A stretch of 64,000 bases of DNA from Siphonodentalium dalli (Eukaryota; Mollusca; Scaphopoda; Gadilida; Siphonodentaliidae), in assembly GCA_032622095.1 (NCBI GenBank), contig CP136063.1, positions 216,151,982-216,215,981 of the forward strand, written 5' to 3'. This document shows positions 34,101 to 45,275 of this stretch, one piece after another. A model generated the notes under the pieces. It did no database searches and was not told where the DNA came from. It worked only from the letters and a program-made list of their open reading frames with translations. Position 1 is the stretch's first letter; each line of letters starts with the position of its first letter. The translations under genes were made by a program, and so were the position numbers.

Positions 34101-34237
34101 TGCCGCTGTCGAAGTCTGAAACAGTGCGCGCAGGAGAGGTGGGTGACGGACAAGAACCTGTTTCCAAAAAGAAAAGCCGTGGGTTCCTTCGCCGTCTGTT
34201 TAAAAGAGCGACACCAAAGAGAAACACGGGATGCTAA
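25109..34237 (+). CDS. Six-exon gene for a 436-residue helical-repeat protein, family unknown
   Basis: Exons: 25109-25122, 29583-30415, 32303-32358, 32658-32775, 33279-33410 and 34080-34237. All five introns are GT-AG and all phases fit, giving 436 codons plus TAA. Residues 20-240 are highly charged and helical. About eight repeats of roughly 28 residues share a hydrophobic-IP-x-A-x-x-E pattern (VILPGSIQKYE, GIIPEAIDEVAE, NIVIPNAVKQYE, LVIPRALHEVE, VVIPNAFMEIE). Residues 240-282 are acidic and polar; 283-340 contain two Trp-rich segments (AEWVLAYKEYEGDA and VSWQAWLFNS). The C-terminus is polybasic (KKKSRGFLRRLFKRATPKR) and ends in Cys. There is no signal peptide or clear membrane span. No known family is recognised; a scaffold or membrane-surface role is a guess. 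The ATG at 29521, in the frame of exon 2, is probably intronic. Confidence 0.8.
25916..26205 (+). repeat. Direct repeat pair, about 118 bp each
   Basis: 25918-26034 and 26090-26205 are almost identical (ACATACATAATTTATAAACT through GTAAGAATCTTTTTAAG). They are separated by 55 AT-rich bases, in intron 1 of the helical-repeat gene. Confidence 0.75.
26215..27580 (+). repeat. Diverged repeat units with CACCAAACTTCATATT
   Basis: Three or four decayed units (about 26215-26420, 26930-27140, 27195-27320 and 27345-27580) share 'ccgatcatcaccaaacttcatatt', 'gatgggagctatcga' and 'ggaaaacat..gccagcagtcat'. They are non-coding, in intron 1. Confidence 0.5.
27748..28660 (+). repeat. Two decayed elements of the TAGCTGRTGNACTCGAC type
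   Basis: Heads at 27748 (TAGCTGGTGGACCCGACTTC) and 28244 (TAGCTGATGTACTCGACTTC) each precede repeats of 'gatttgacc..gaattgac' or 'agaaacatgcctat'. They end with AACAGACAGACAAATGT or ACATACATACAGACAG tails. The head and tail match those of the 122-bp monomer elements at 30518 and 43553, so all are one superfamily. Confidence 0.6.
28956..29457 (+). mobile_element. 0.5-kb MITE, copy 1
   Basis: The left end is TTAAAGGTACGGTTGGCC; the right end is GGCCTCACGTGCCTTTAA. It is nearly identical, inverted, to 46693-47190. It carries two AAAGAGCGTT motifs flanking GAATTCCTGATATGGAACAA. It ends 125 bases before exon 2 of the helical-repeat gene. Confidence 0.8.
29583..30415 (+). CDS. Helical-repeat gene, exon 2 (all helical repeats)
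   Basis: Acceptor TTTGATTCTCAG, donor GCAG/GTTAGC. It encodes residues 5-282 uninterrupted. If no splicing occurred at 29582 the frame would open at 29521 with a hydrophobic MKLSNGFHIYIMNTIFCLIL, which does not resemble the rest. Confidence 0.85.
30518..31065 (+). repeat. 122-bp monomer array 1 with head and tail
   Basis: The head is ACTAGCCGATGAGCCCGACG. Three 122-bp monomers follow (CTGCGCATGCGC at 30631, 30753 and 30875), then a TTTCGTCCCGATCGGTCGAG segment and a GACA/AACA-rich tail ending TCTTCAAAATATATATGAG. It lies in intron 2 of the helical-repeat gene. Open frames on both strands are artefacts of the 122-bp period. Confidence 0.85.
31066..31690 (+). repeat. 122-bp monomer array 2, second subfamily
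   Basis: It abuts array 1 directly. Its head is a different version (ACTAGCAGGTTAGCCCGCCA) and its monomers carry CTGCACGGGCGTCGC. The tail is an AC-rich run. Confidence 0.8.
31933..31993. repeat. Hairpin repeat, diverged copy
   Basis: Arms CCAATACATTCTC and GAGAATGCATTAG. Same family as 13078-13144. Confidence 0.6.
32303..32358 (+). CDS. Helical-repeat gene, exon 3 (56 nt)
   Basis: Between TTACGTTTTCAG and GTAAATTAAG. Encodes AEWVLAYKEYEGDARSYTK, joined in phase to exon 2. Confidence 0.8.
32658..32775 (+). CDS. Helical-repeat gene, exon 4
   Basis: Between CATTTCAG and GTAACG. Encodes VDRSIHNMMRNYNNKDD through WQAWLFNSAHIPQK. Confidence 0.8.
33279..33410 (+). CDS. Helical-repeat gene, exon 5
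   Basis: Between CATATCAG and GTAAGT. Encodes LSYTNVTSLDTRSMTRRTLG and then an RERED-containing segment ending in APDFVG. Confidence 0.8.
34080..34237 (+). CDS. Helical-repeat gene, last coding exon
   Basis: Acceptor TTCTCGTTTCAG. Encodes DNNDVKCLPLSKSE and, at the end, the polybasic tail that stops after NTGC with TAA at 34235-34237. Confidence 0.82.
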
Positions 34238-34247
34238 CCAACATTCT

Positions 34248-34253
34248 ATTAAA
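34248..34253 (+). terminator. Possible polyadenylation signal ATTAAA
   Basis: This common variant hexamer lies 11 bases after the stop codon. It is close, so a later signal may be used instead. Confidence 0.3.
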
Positions 34254-34773
34254 GGGTTCCATCGCAAAGATGATGATGAGATAACACTCTTTCATTGAGG
34301 CATCCAATTGTATTGATTAAGAAAAGACGGAGGTGATAGAATTATGAACAACGGTGTCTGACATACTATATATCTACGGCGAATTTGACGTTTGTGTTGA
34401 TATATATTAGCGACATTTAGATCTGAAAATATTATAACCATGAACGTTGTTGCTATTTTATACGAAAGCTGTTTGGACAATCTACGATTGGCATTTAAGA
34501 TTCAAACTTAATTTATATAGCAATGGCGATAAGACAATATATAAAGATGTCTTTAACGTGCCATATTGCAGTATATGTATGCGTGTACAATGTTCATCTA
34601 TAGTATACCATTACTGTAATGTTTGGTCGGTCCAGCTAAAAAACTTTTCTTTAATTGAATTAATAATAAGAAATGATCAGTCATAGTAGAATGCTATCTC
34701 GTCATATAAACATTATAATTTCGACGGACTTATATAACCTATTTGTAAGTTTCGGATCTGATCTTATTGTCGC

Positions 34774-35621
34774 GGGGGGGGGGGGGGGGGGGGGGGGGTA
34801 TCCGCATAATTCGGCCTTACATAGTTCACATGCCAACAACATGTTCGTGATTTTCCGTTGGCATTTCTATTTTATAAGCGTTGTTTATCACTATTTTAGT
34901 TAATCGTGTAAAACAAAAATACCATATATAAGTTCCATTTATTTTTCTCGGACAAATGGTTTAACTCGAATAAATTTCGAGGCCAATAGACGGCATGGGG
35001 TATTAACCAACGATCACACTGGTTTATTTCATTAAATAGTGCGGTATACGCCTATTCTGGGGTTATTCATAGTCATGGGTACATTGTATGTGGATAAAGC
35101 GGCTAAACTCGATAGATAACGATAGATTTATCATGGTGGCCGCCTTATCCATCGAGCATGGCCGTTTTATCCACACCCAATGCACCCACGTGTGTGAATG
35201 ACTCCATAAAAACGTATAACGCACTATAGTTTCATGAAATAAACTAGTATAGGGCCGAATCGTTTGTTAATACCCCATGCCGTCTATTGACATAGAAAAT
35301 TTATTCGAGTTAAACCATTTCTCCGGGGAAAAAAATGGAATTGTTATGGTATTTTTACCATAAAAAAAATCGTGATAAACAACGCTTATTAGATATCAAT
35401 GCTAGCGGAATATCACGAACATTTTGTAGATATGTAAACTATGTAACTATGTAAACGTACCTCGTCGTTCATCATGCATTTTCCGATATAATGTGGTTTT
35501 AACGTTATTTTTATCTGTTACATCCTAACATAATTATTGTTTGTAAGGCCGGATTATCATTCACATGGCCGGATTATGAAAATAAGGCCGAATTGAATGG
35601 ATACCCCCCCCCCCCCCCCCC
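34774..35621. mobile_element. Foldback element capped by 25 G and 18 C
   Basis: Poly-G (34774-34798) followed by TATCC opens the left arm, and GGATA plus poly-C (35604-35621) closes the right. The inverted blocks include AATTCGGCCTTA, GTGATAAACAACGCTTAT, GGTTTAACTCGAATAAATTT, AATAGACGGCATGGGGTATT and GTGGATAAAGCGGC. The two arms meet near 35130. It is non-coding. Confidence 0.75.
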
Positions 35622-36166
35622 GTGATTATGCATATATATTAGATTATTAGATGTACATTGCAGACGCAATCAAAAGCTCTCGACTACAATGTACATATAA
35701 TTGATTATCTAATTGAATGCTGATTGTGACCATGCACATTTCCTTGTAAATATTTATTGATGTTGTGCTTTTATATAAAAAATGTTGACAACCACAAACG
35801 TTTCTGTTAATTCCTATATTATATATATACTATATTACAGATATCTTATTGGTTGTTGTGTGTCATTTTGAAACATTACAATGACCAAATAGCTACGCCC
35901 AACACTTTTAGTCCGAAGTGCTTACATGGGGAAAAGCGGGCTATATCCTGGATAGCCCGATATCTTTAACCGAGCTGGTTCGGTTTACAGGGCTGGTTCG
36001 CCTAATATAAACGCAAACCATATTTAACATGTGTCAGTATAGGAGACTGGGGTAGCTCGCCCCCTTAGATTGCTGTCATGTGGCCGCAGTCCCCATATAT
36101 ATATAGGGTTCATTTAATGTTACGTTCAGATGAATCTGTCTAATCACTTTAGCGATAGCTCGTCGC

Positions 36167-36621
36167 TTAAAGGTTCTCAATTCGATCAGACGGTACCAGT
36201 TAGTTAATCAAGTTACAACAACAACATTTCTTCAAAATACATTTTTTTTATGAGAATCGATTAATTACAACAAAATAATGCAAAACGCTGTCAATTTCCC
36301 AAAACGTGTTATTTATCAACATGTTGTTCAACGAAATATGGCCGTAAATTACCACTTTCGTATCACGAAATTTGGTCGTATTACCACCCGATTTTAGAGT
36401 TATCCATCTTCATCCGCAATTTTGTCCGAGACAATTCAATTGACGACTCGTTTCTGGGCCACATATAATTAAACATTTCGAGAAATACAAAATTAAAAAA
36501 ATCGATATCTGACCACTCTGAGCTTTGACGGGTGGGTTCATTGACTCGAATCAAATAGTTTTCACCACGAAGCCAAAGAAATAGTCATTTGGCAGCATTA
36601 AGTCGGATTATGCATCTTTAA
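36167..36621. mobile_element. TTAAAGG-ended MITE, copy C
   Basis: Left end TTAAAGGTTCTCAATTCGAT; right end TCGGATTATGCATCTTTAA. It shares TATTTATCAACATNTTGTTC and TGACTCGAATCAAATA with copy B. Confidence 0.6.
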
Positions 36622-36894
36622 ATTAAACGAATGGCCCAATATTGTCTTATCATCGGATCTAATATTGTGTTGCCTTTTTATGTCACATAGGATTGCACTC
36701 TGTCGAGTTAGCTAGTATCGCTGAAGGGGTCACTCTCACCAAAAAAAGTGTTGAAGGGTACACAGGGTTTGAAAATGTTCTGAAGGGTACACATGGTTTG
36801 TGATCGGCACGAACACCATTACTTAAATTGTGTTTATGAAAGTCTGGCGCCCATTACTGTATATACTTGCGGGCTTTGTCCGATATCACCTTCT

Positions 36895-37290
36895 AACTCG
36901 AATTTGGTTGTGCCTCGGTATATGGGGAAAAGGATACTCGCATACAGTTGTTGGTTTCGTCCATTTATTTTTACCAGATATATGACCCTTGCTGAACTGG
37001 GAAATTTGTTAATCTGTTAATTTGTTAAAAACATTCCACCTTGTAACTCGGGTGTGGATCATCTGATTTGGTTGCGCTTTGGTAAGTTGATTGGGGGAGT
37101 ATACGCAAATATATACCGCGGGTTTGTCAATTTAGTTTTACGCCAGTTTTTCAGCCCTTGTTGAACTTGTAATTTCGTGAATTTTGTGCCCGTAAGGACA
37201 TTTCATCTTGTAACTCAGGTTTTGATTATCGGATTTGGTTATTCGTTGGTATGGGTCCCAGTTTGGGGAAAGATTACCAACTTACTTTAC
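36895..37290 (+). repeat. Degenerate tandem repeat, 150-170 bp
   Basis: Units start AACTCG or AACTCAGG at about 36895, 37044 and 37212. They share GATTTGGTT, CGGGTTTGTC-like and CCCTTG.TGAACT blocks. Non-coding. Confidence 0.5.
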
Positions 37291-37540
37291 ATTACTTAGT
37301 CCGGGAGCTAATAGGGGTACCCTTGCACCCCCCCCCCCCACATGGGACTTAACTTCACCCCACTCATTTTGTTCCTTATTATATCCTTCAACTTTTAAGC
37401 AATGTTAACAAGAAAAAAAAGTGGCCTTTTAGACTCCAGACAAGATGGCGTTCATCATGGCCGCCGTTTTTCAGACAAGACCCTAAGTCAGTTTTATGCA
37501 AATTATAGCGGGAAAATCTAGTAAAATGTATACAAATGTA

Positions 37541-38574
37541 TTTGTAATACGACCCTGCCTAACTATGCTTAAAAGCCATGTTCTGATTGGCCAGTGGCCC
37601 GAGTTACCATGGCTATCTCGTTCCAGTTTTGTGGTACAATTCTACTTTTTCCAATTGTACCACGAAAAAAATCGGTTTATTCAGACGCCGCACGCGACTT
37701 TTCCCGTCTTTTCTAACTCCGCGCAAACGGGGCATCAACGGAGTACACCCGCACCCGTAACCCGTTGAATTTTGCTACATCTTGACAATCTTGCGAATTT
37801 TCTAGCGATTTGTCGCTTGAAACCAGTTTGGTTGCCAAAGAATATGGTCCAAATGATGTTATGGTATATTGATATATGTTACGACCAAAGAAAGTTACTT
37901 AATAAGTATATTAAATGACAAAATAAATCCATGGGGCCGGGCTGTGCATTCGTCGATTCGAATCTCGATCATATTCGATATTTCTGAATCAAGTTGAAAA
38001 TGAAAGCGTTTGTTCACCAGTACAGAAGGGGGATAAGATTAGTTTAGTAAACTATATCATTTAGATCGCTTTGTGTAAGGAAAATGGTCCATAGTCGATC
38101 ATATTCATGTTGTCCCAACAACGTTCAACACAGAAATGACAGCAATTCGTATTTCCTGTACAATTTAAATGAAAGGCACGGGCGCCGCTGAAAACACATC
38201 GTTTTTTTAGCCAATCACAACGATTATTTTCTAGAAGAGGTGCCTCGAAAAGTCAATGGGGGAATTTCATAACAAGACAAGATTACCGGAGTACTCTACG
38301 CAAAGAAATCGAGTACGCCCAATACGAATTACACCACGAAATGTTTTCTCACCTGAGACCGAAAAAGCGCAGTATTTCGTTGACTATTCAGTCGAATTGT
38401 GACCATAAACTTTCAGTCGTATTACAAAAGAAATAAATACACGGTGTATCGGTGTGTATGGTCAAGTTGTACCACAAAAAACTGATTGTAGGACTCCGCT
38501 ACGCGTCGTCCTACAATCAGTTTTTTGTGGTACAACTTGACCATACACACCTCTACACCGTGTATTTATTTCTT
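37541..38574. mobile_element. Insertion in the left arm of the giant foldback
   Basis: The right arm runs straight from CTAGATTTTACAAATG-like sequence into the AGCTAAGACATA block, but the left arm is interrupted here by about 1.03 kb. The insert starts TTTGTAATACGAC, which recurs inverted at 38416-38428, and ends in a hairpin. A C-rich target or duplicated site could not be fixed. Confidence 0.6.
38428..38574. repeat. Near-perfect hairpin, about 67-bp arms
   Basis: AAGAAATAAATACACGGTGT.. and its complement meet around TCCGCTACGCGTC (38495-38507). Arms also contain TTGTACCACAAAAAACTGAT. Confidence 0.8.
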
Positions 38575-39649
38575 AAATATTTTCTTGAAGCTAAGACATA
38601 TTGACACTTTTTTGTGCCGAAATTGAAACTCACCATCCAAGATGGCCGCCAAAATGGACGCCGGAAGTTGAAAATATGACATTTTTTCACAGATATATTC
38701 TAGATCAATTCATGCTGTTTGGAACTAGTTGAGTAATGCAACTTTATTTTGTGTTTTGTATATTAACTGATCATTGGAGCAATTAAATAAGCAATTATTG
38801 GGGTCCTACCCCCTTCCGATCCCTCAAAAATTAGATTTGACAGAATGCGGTATAAAATTTCACAAAAAATCACAATTGGGATTCTATTCATATTTCAACA
38901 AGAAATCAACAGAACTTTGTAATGTAAGGCATATCATTACCTATGAATATTCCAAATCACTGGAACCAAAATTCTTACTTTGGCTCAAAATGGCTGCCAA
39001 TATGGCCGCCATAATATGGAAAATGGTAAATATTACACCAGCATGTTCTGCAATCGCTTACACGTTGTGGTTGATGAATAAAATTGGTTATTCTGCATTC
39101 TATACATTGAATACTAACATGTTTGATGCACCATGGTTAATTGTTACTATTGTCACCACTGACATCGTCAAAAATATTGGACTTTTCTCTCAAAATATAA
39201 CTTTTCAGGTAAAATATAACTATCTTTGGATTGAAAGGTGTTTATTGTTTTGGATATTTTAAATGTGTCACACTACGGTCTTTATAGACCAAACTGCTCA
39301 AGATGGCTTCCAAAATGGCAACAAATTTGTAAAATGTTAATTTTTTACATATATCCCGAACATTCGCTGCATTATCCGAAAAGGTAGCAAATTGTGACTC
39401 ACTTGGTTATTATACGTGTTAGTTAATTAACTGACAGCTACATGTTCTATTCTGGTTGTCCCAGTTCCGTATGGGGCATGACAAATTCATTTTAAAGTAT
39501 GTAATTTTGCCGAGAACCTCTTTTGTGATTTTGGCCATATTTATCGAAAGGAAATGGGCAGAACTTTTGAGACAGAACTGAGATGGACCATAATCTTTGG
39601 CTATTCTGATAAAATAAATTTCAACAGAATACAGTGTGGAAGACAAGAT

Positions 39650-41960
39650 CTTAGCCAGGGAGTTACTCTATGATCATATGTGAGGTGAATATGCATACAG
39701 TGAGTTATTGTATGTCATGACTTATGTGAGTAGGTATACAATGAGTGACTATATGGGTATGAGTGGGTTGTCCATGGTAAGATGCATCTAGGTATACAGG
39801 GAAAGGTCATGGTCAGGTGTGAGGTGAATCGGTATGCACGGAGTGACTGTATGGTGTATGATTGTGTATATCCAGTATGGGTGCACCCGGTGTGTCTGTA
39901 TGGTCATTGGTATGCTGGTGTATGGATATAGCTACATGGTCATCTATGCATTGGTTATGTATATATGGAGTGACTGTAAGGTCATGGTGGGATGTACATG
40001 TGTTGTCTGTATGATCATGGATGGGGTGTGTGGGTAAATAGGGAGTGATGTTATGGTTACGGGTAATGTGTATATGTATATGTGGAGTGACTGTACGATC
40101 ATGATTGAATATGAATACATGCAGTAAACTGGGTGGACATTATCGAGCGTGTGGGTATATAGGGAGTGTCCTTGTGGTAACGGGTGGGATGTATATTTAT
40201 ATATCTCGTGGATGTATTATCACTGGTGGGTGTATAGGGCTTAGCTGTATTATCATGTATGGTGTGTATGATTATACAGTGAATTGCTGAATTGTCATGT
40301 GTGAGGTGTATATGCAAGTATGGATTGTTTGAGTGGTCGTGTGCGCGGGTTTTTTTTATATCTGGAAGGGCTGAATGGCCATTAGTGAGGTTTACATGTA
40401 TACCTGGATTGAATCTATGGTCTAGGGTGGGCTGCATAATTATGTATATTGAATGGTTATATGACTATTTGTGTCGAATAGGTATACATGTAGTGACTGT
40501 ATGGTTAATGGTGAGATGAGTACATGTAGGTATACAAGTAGTAACTGTATGATCATAAATGTAATGAACACCTATACAGGGGGTGACTAAATGGTCATGT
40601 GCCAGGCGTATGAGTATACCTGGTGTTCCTCTTTGGTGACTCGTGGCGATCTGGTCATGTGTAGGTAATACCAGTATACACATGTGTTGCTTTATTGTCT
40701 TGAGGGATATGTGTATATAGAGAGTGTCTATTTGGCCATGGATGAGGTGCATATGCATACATGGAGTGACTATACTGACATGGCTGGGTGTATTAGTATA
40801 TATTGAGTGGCTATTCGGCTATGGTGTGACAAATAGAGATACAGGGAGTGACACGGCCAATGTTGAGGTGAATATGTATGGATTAACCATGATCATGTAT
40901 GAATGTTTTGAATAGGTACAAACGGGGTGGCTATATGGCCATATGTCAGGTGAAGGAGTTTACCATGTGACATGGGTGAGGGTATGTGTATGAATGGCAA
41001 TTGGTGAGATGCATATGTATACCGGAGTGACTTTATGGTCATTGTTTTAGTAATGATATATATATTAATAGATTGTCTATTTGACCATGCGTTTGGAGAA
41101 TAGATATACAGGGGATGACCTTATGGCCAATGGTGAGATGAATGGGTATACAAGGAGTGACTATATGGGTATGGGTCGTGTTTAGGGGTATACCCGGTGT
41201 GCCTGCATTGTGGTGTGTGGCTGTATGGTCATCCGTGGTCATGGGTTAGGTGTACATGTATACACTGGGTCACTATATTGTTATGTATGTGGTGTTTATG
41301 TATATATGTAATGACTGTGTGATAATGGGTGGCTATCGCTTTCCGTGATATGACTCTCTGACATGACCTCTCTATTGATTAACATATCCTTGAGTTATTG
41401 TGGAAAGCGATAGCCACACAAGGTACACATGTACAACCCACCCATTACCACAGTCACTCCATATGTACATAAACACCACACCAATGACAACATAGTTACC
41501 CACTTTATACACGTACACCTGATCATACAGTCATACTTGGTTATACCCGTACATACCACAAATGATGATACAGCCACGAGTCACCATGCATGAACACCAG
41601 GTATACACCTACACCCGACCATACAGTCACTCATTGTATACATATTCACCTCACCATGGACCATACAGCCACTGCATGTATACCTATTCGCCATACCCAT
41701 GACCATAGAGTCAATCCAGGTATACATATGCACATAACCAATGGTGAGCCCTTCCAGATATACCAATACCCACACATACGACTCTTAAGTTCCATACTTG
41801 CCATACTCATACAAGCCATCCATGATCATACATCTACTCCCCATACACCATCAATGATAACACATCCACAACATATATAAATATACCACCCACCGTTACC
41901 AACAAGGCACTCTATATATACCCACACATCATTCATGACCATACAATAACTCCATGTATA
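39650..41960. repeat. Degenerate minisatellite, 50-60 bp units, in two opposed blocks
   Basis: The left block (39650-41328) repeats variants of GTATACATGGAGTGACTGTA and TGGTCATGGGTGAGGTG. The right block (41418-41960) is its complement (CCATACAGTCACTCC, GTATACCT). The turn is a hairpin with arms GTGGCTATCGCTTTCC at 41329-41344 and its complement at 41402-41417. Confidence 0.8.
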
Positions 41961-43552
41961 CCTATTATCCTCATCTTGGCTTCCACCCTGTATCCAGTTG
42001 ATAATTTTGTACCATAATTGGCCAGAATACGCACATGTAATGGTTCATCTTAGTTCCGTCTCAAAGTACTGCCCATTTCCTTACAATAATATGGCCAGAA
42101 TCATAAAAGAGGTTCTCCGCAAAATTCCATACTGCAACTTTAAAATGAATTTGTCATGCCCCATACGGAACTGGGACAAACATAATAGAACGTAGCTGTC
42201 AGTTAATTAACTAACACGTACAATAACCAAGTGAGTCACAATTTCCTACCTTTTTCGGATACCACAGAGAATAATGTTCGGGATATGTTAACTTTTAACT
42301 TTTTACAAATTTGGTTGCCATTTTGGAAGCCATCTTGAGCAATTTAGTCTATCAACACCGTAGTGTGACACATTTAAGATAGATCAAAACAATAAAGACC
42401 TTTGATACCAAAGATAGTTGCATTTTACTTGAACAAATGGTTGAACCCTGAAAAGTGAATTTTTGTCGATATTTATGTCAAGATTGTGAGAGAAAAATAC
42501 AATATTTCTGGTGATGTCAGTGGTGACAATAGTAAAAATTATCCGTGGTGCACCAGACATGTTAGTATGCAATGTATAGAATACAGATTAGCCAATTGTA
42601 TACATCAACCACAACTTGTAAGCGATTGCAGGGCACCCTGTGCAATATTTACCATTTTCCATATTTTGGCGGCCATATTCGCAGCCATTTTGAGCCAAGG
42701 TAAGATTTTTGGTTCCAGAGAGTTGGCATATTTATAGGTAATGACATGCCTCCCTTACATTACAAAGTTCTTTTCATTTCTTGTTGAAATATGACTAGAA
42801 TCCCAATTGTGATTTTTTGTAAAATTTTGTACCTCGTTCTGTAAAATCGAATGTTTGAGGGATCGGAAGGGACAATGGACCACATTAATTGCATATTTAA
42901 TTGCTCCAATGATCAGTTAATATACAAAATACAAAATAAAGTCATATTACTCAACCAGTTCCAAACAGCATGAATTGATCTAGAATATATTTGTGAACAA
43001 ATGTCTTATTTTCAACTTCCGGCGGCCATTTTGGCGATCATCTTGGATGGTGAGTTTAAATTTTGGCCCAAAAAAGTGTCATTATGTCTTAGCTTCACGA
43101 AAATATACACATTTGTATACATTTTACTAGATTTTCCAGCTATAATTTGCATAAAACTGACTTAGGGTCTGGTCTGAAAAACGGCGGCCATGATGGACGC
43201 CATCTTGTCTGGAGTATAAAAGGCCACTTTTTTTTCTTGTTAACATTGCTTAAAAGTTGAAGGACATAATAAGGAACAAAATGAGTGGGGTGAAGTTAAG
43301 TCCCGGGGGGGGGGGGATGCAAGGGTACCCCTATTAGCTCCCGGACTAGCGACCATTGCTAGACTTAAGAAAGTTTACTCAGCACATACATTTGCATATA
43401 TGACCAGTACCAATGATTAGTTTTATATTATGACTAGATGAAACAGGCTCCCGATGCGTCGGAGGGGCATGTGGCACCTTTTGATGCGGCCCTAGGGAAA
43501 ATTATGTTCCAATATATGGCAATTGTGTAACGAATTACGAGTATATATGTAA

Positions 43553-44075
43553 ACTAGCCGATGAGCCCGACGTTGTCCGGGCTATTCATCCGGGCTATTC
43601 AAAAACCAAATTTCAAGTCGATAGCTCTACCCGTTTCCGAGATCTGGTCTGCGCATGCGCGAAGCTGGCGTCGCACGGGCTCGGCGACCCGATAAAATTC
43701 GTATCCGGGGCAAGATACATTCACATACCAAATTTCAAGTCGATAGCTCCACCCGTTTCCGAGATCTCGTCTGCACATGCGCGAAGCTGGCGTCGCACGG
43801 GCTCGGCGACCCGATAAAATTCGTATCCGGGGCAAGATACATTCACATACCAAATTTCAAGTCGATAGCTCCACCCGTTTCCGAGATCTCGTCTGCGCAT
43901 GCGCTGTACGGGCGTCGCATGGGCTCGCCAATACGACAACGACGACCGCCTGGTCAAACTACCCACACGTACCAAATTTCGTCCCGATCGGTCGAGAATC
44001 GTAGATTTGTATTAATGACAGACAGACAGACAAACAAACAGACAGACAGACAGAGGTCTTCAAAATATATATGAG
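43553..44075 (+). repeat. 122-bp monomer array 3
   Basis: Head, three monomers, TTTCGTCCCGATCGGTCGAG segment and GACA tail, as in array 1. Here the head contains a duplicated CCGGGCTATTC. Confidence 0.85.
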
Positions 44076-44593
44076 ACTAGCCGATGAGCCCGACGTTGTC
44101 CGGGCTATTCAAAAACCAAATTTCAAGTCGATAGCTCCACCCGTTTCCGAGATCTGGTCTGCGCATGCGCGAAGCTGGCGTCGCACGGGCTCGGCGACCC
44201 GATAAAATTCGTATCCGGGGCAAGATACATTCACGTAGCAAATTTCAAGTCGATAGCTCCACCCGTTTTCGAGATCTCGTCTGCGCATGCGCGAAGCTGG
44301 CGTCGCACGGGCTCCGCGACCCGATAAAATTCGTATCCGGGGCAAGATACATTCACATAGCAAATTTCAAGTCGATAGCTCCACCCGTTTCCGAGATCTC
44401 GTCTGCGCATGCGCGAAGCGGGCGCCGCACGGGCTCGCCAATACGACACCGTTCACCGCCTGGTCAAACTACACACACGTACCAAGTTTCGTCCCGATCG
44501 GTCGAGAATCGTAGATTTGTATAAATGACAGACAGACAGACAGACAGACAAACAAACAAACATACAGACAGAGGTCTTCAAAATATATATGAG
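44076..44593 (+). repeat. 122-bp monomer array 4
   Basis: Head to tail with array 3, again with three monomers and an identical order of parts. Confidence 0.85.
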
Positions 44594-45149
44594 ACTAGCC
44601 GATGAGCTCGACGTTGTCCGGGCTATTCAAAAACCAAATTTCAAGTCCGGGCTATTCAAAAACCAAATTTCAAGTCGATAGCTCTACCCGTTTCCGAGAT
44701 CTGGTCTGCGCATGCGCGAAGCTGGCGTCGCACGGGCTCGGCGACCCGATAAAATTCGTATCCGGGGCAAGATACATTCACATAGCAAATTTCAAGTCGA
44801 TAGCTCTACCCGTTTCCGAGATCTGGTCTGCGCATGCGCGAATCTGGCGTCGCACGGGCTCGGCGACCCGATAAAATTCGTATCCGGTGCAAGATACATT
44901 CACATAGCAAATTTCAAGTCGATAGCTCCACCCGTTCCCGAGATCTCGTCTGCGCATGCGCGAAGCGGGCGCCACACGGGCTCGCCAATACGACAACGTT
45001 CACCGCCCGGTCAAACTACACACACGTACCAAGTTTCGTCCCGATCGGTCGAGAATCGTAGATTTGTATAAATGACAGACAGACAGACAGACAAACAAAC
45101 AAACAAACAAACATACATACAGACAGAGGTCTTCAAAACATATATGAGA
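44594..45149 (+). repeat. 122-bp monomer array 5
   Basis: It follows array 4 directly. The head has a repeated GGGCTATTCAAAAACCAAAT block (44627-44680). Confidence 0.85.
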
Positions 45150-45275
45150 TGATATAAGTTATAAATGTAACGCAGAGCAGCAAATGAATGACAGGCTCGG
45201 TCATTGTACAAAATTGTACAAAGAGGAGTAACTCTATATGCATAGATTATGATGCTAACGATGACTTATGAAAAG

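Larger units (their letters stand above)
37297..43348. mobile_element. Giant foldback element, about 6.05 kb
   Basis: The left end TAGTCCGGGAGCTAATAGGG and the right end, its complement, define the termini. Arms of over 1 kb are inverted copies, sharing for example AAGATGGCG, TCAACTTTTAAGCAATGTTA, GGACGCCGGAAGTTGAAAAT, AGCATGAATTGATCTAGAAT and GCCATACGGAACTGGGACAA-like blocks. They flank a minisatellite-filled centre. The poly-C/poly-G tract (37327-37340 and 43304-43316) is mirrored too. No convincing protein frame exists, so open frames such as 38774-39262 are arm sequence. Confidence 0.75.

Noticed and set aside
38774-39262. 162-codon plus-strand frame
   Set aside because: It lies in an arm of the giant foldback, and the mirrored arm at 42.3-42.9 kb carries the same sequence without keeping the frame.
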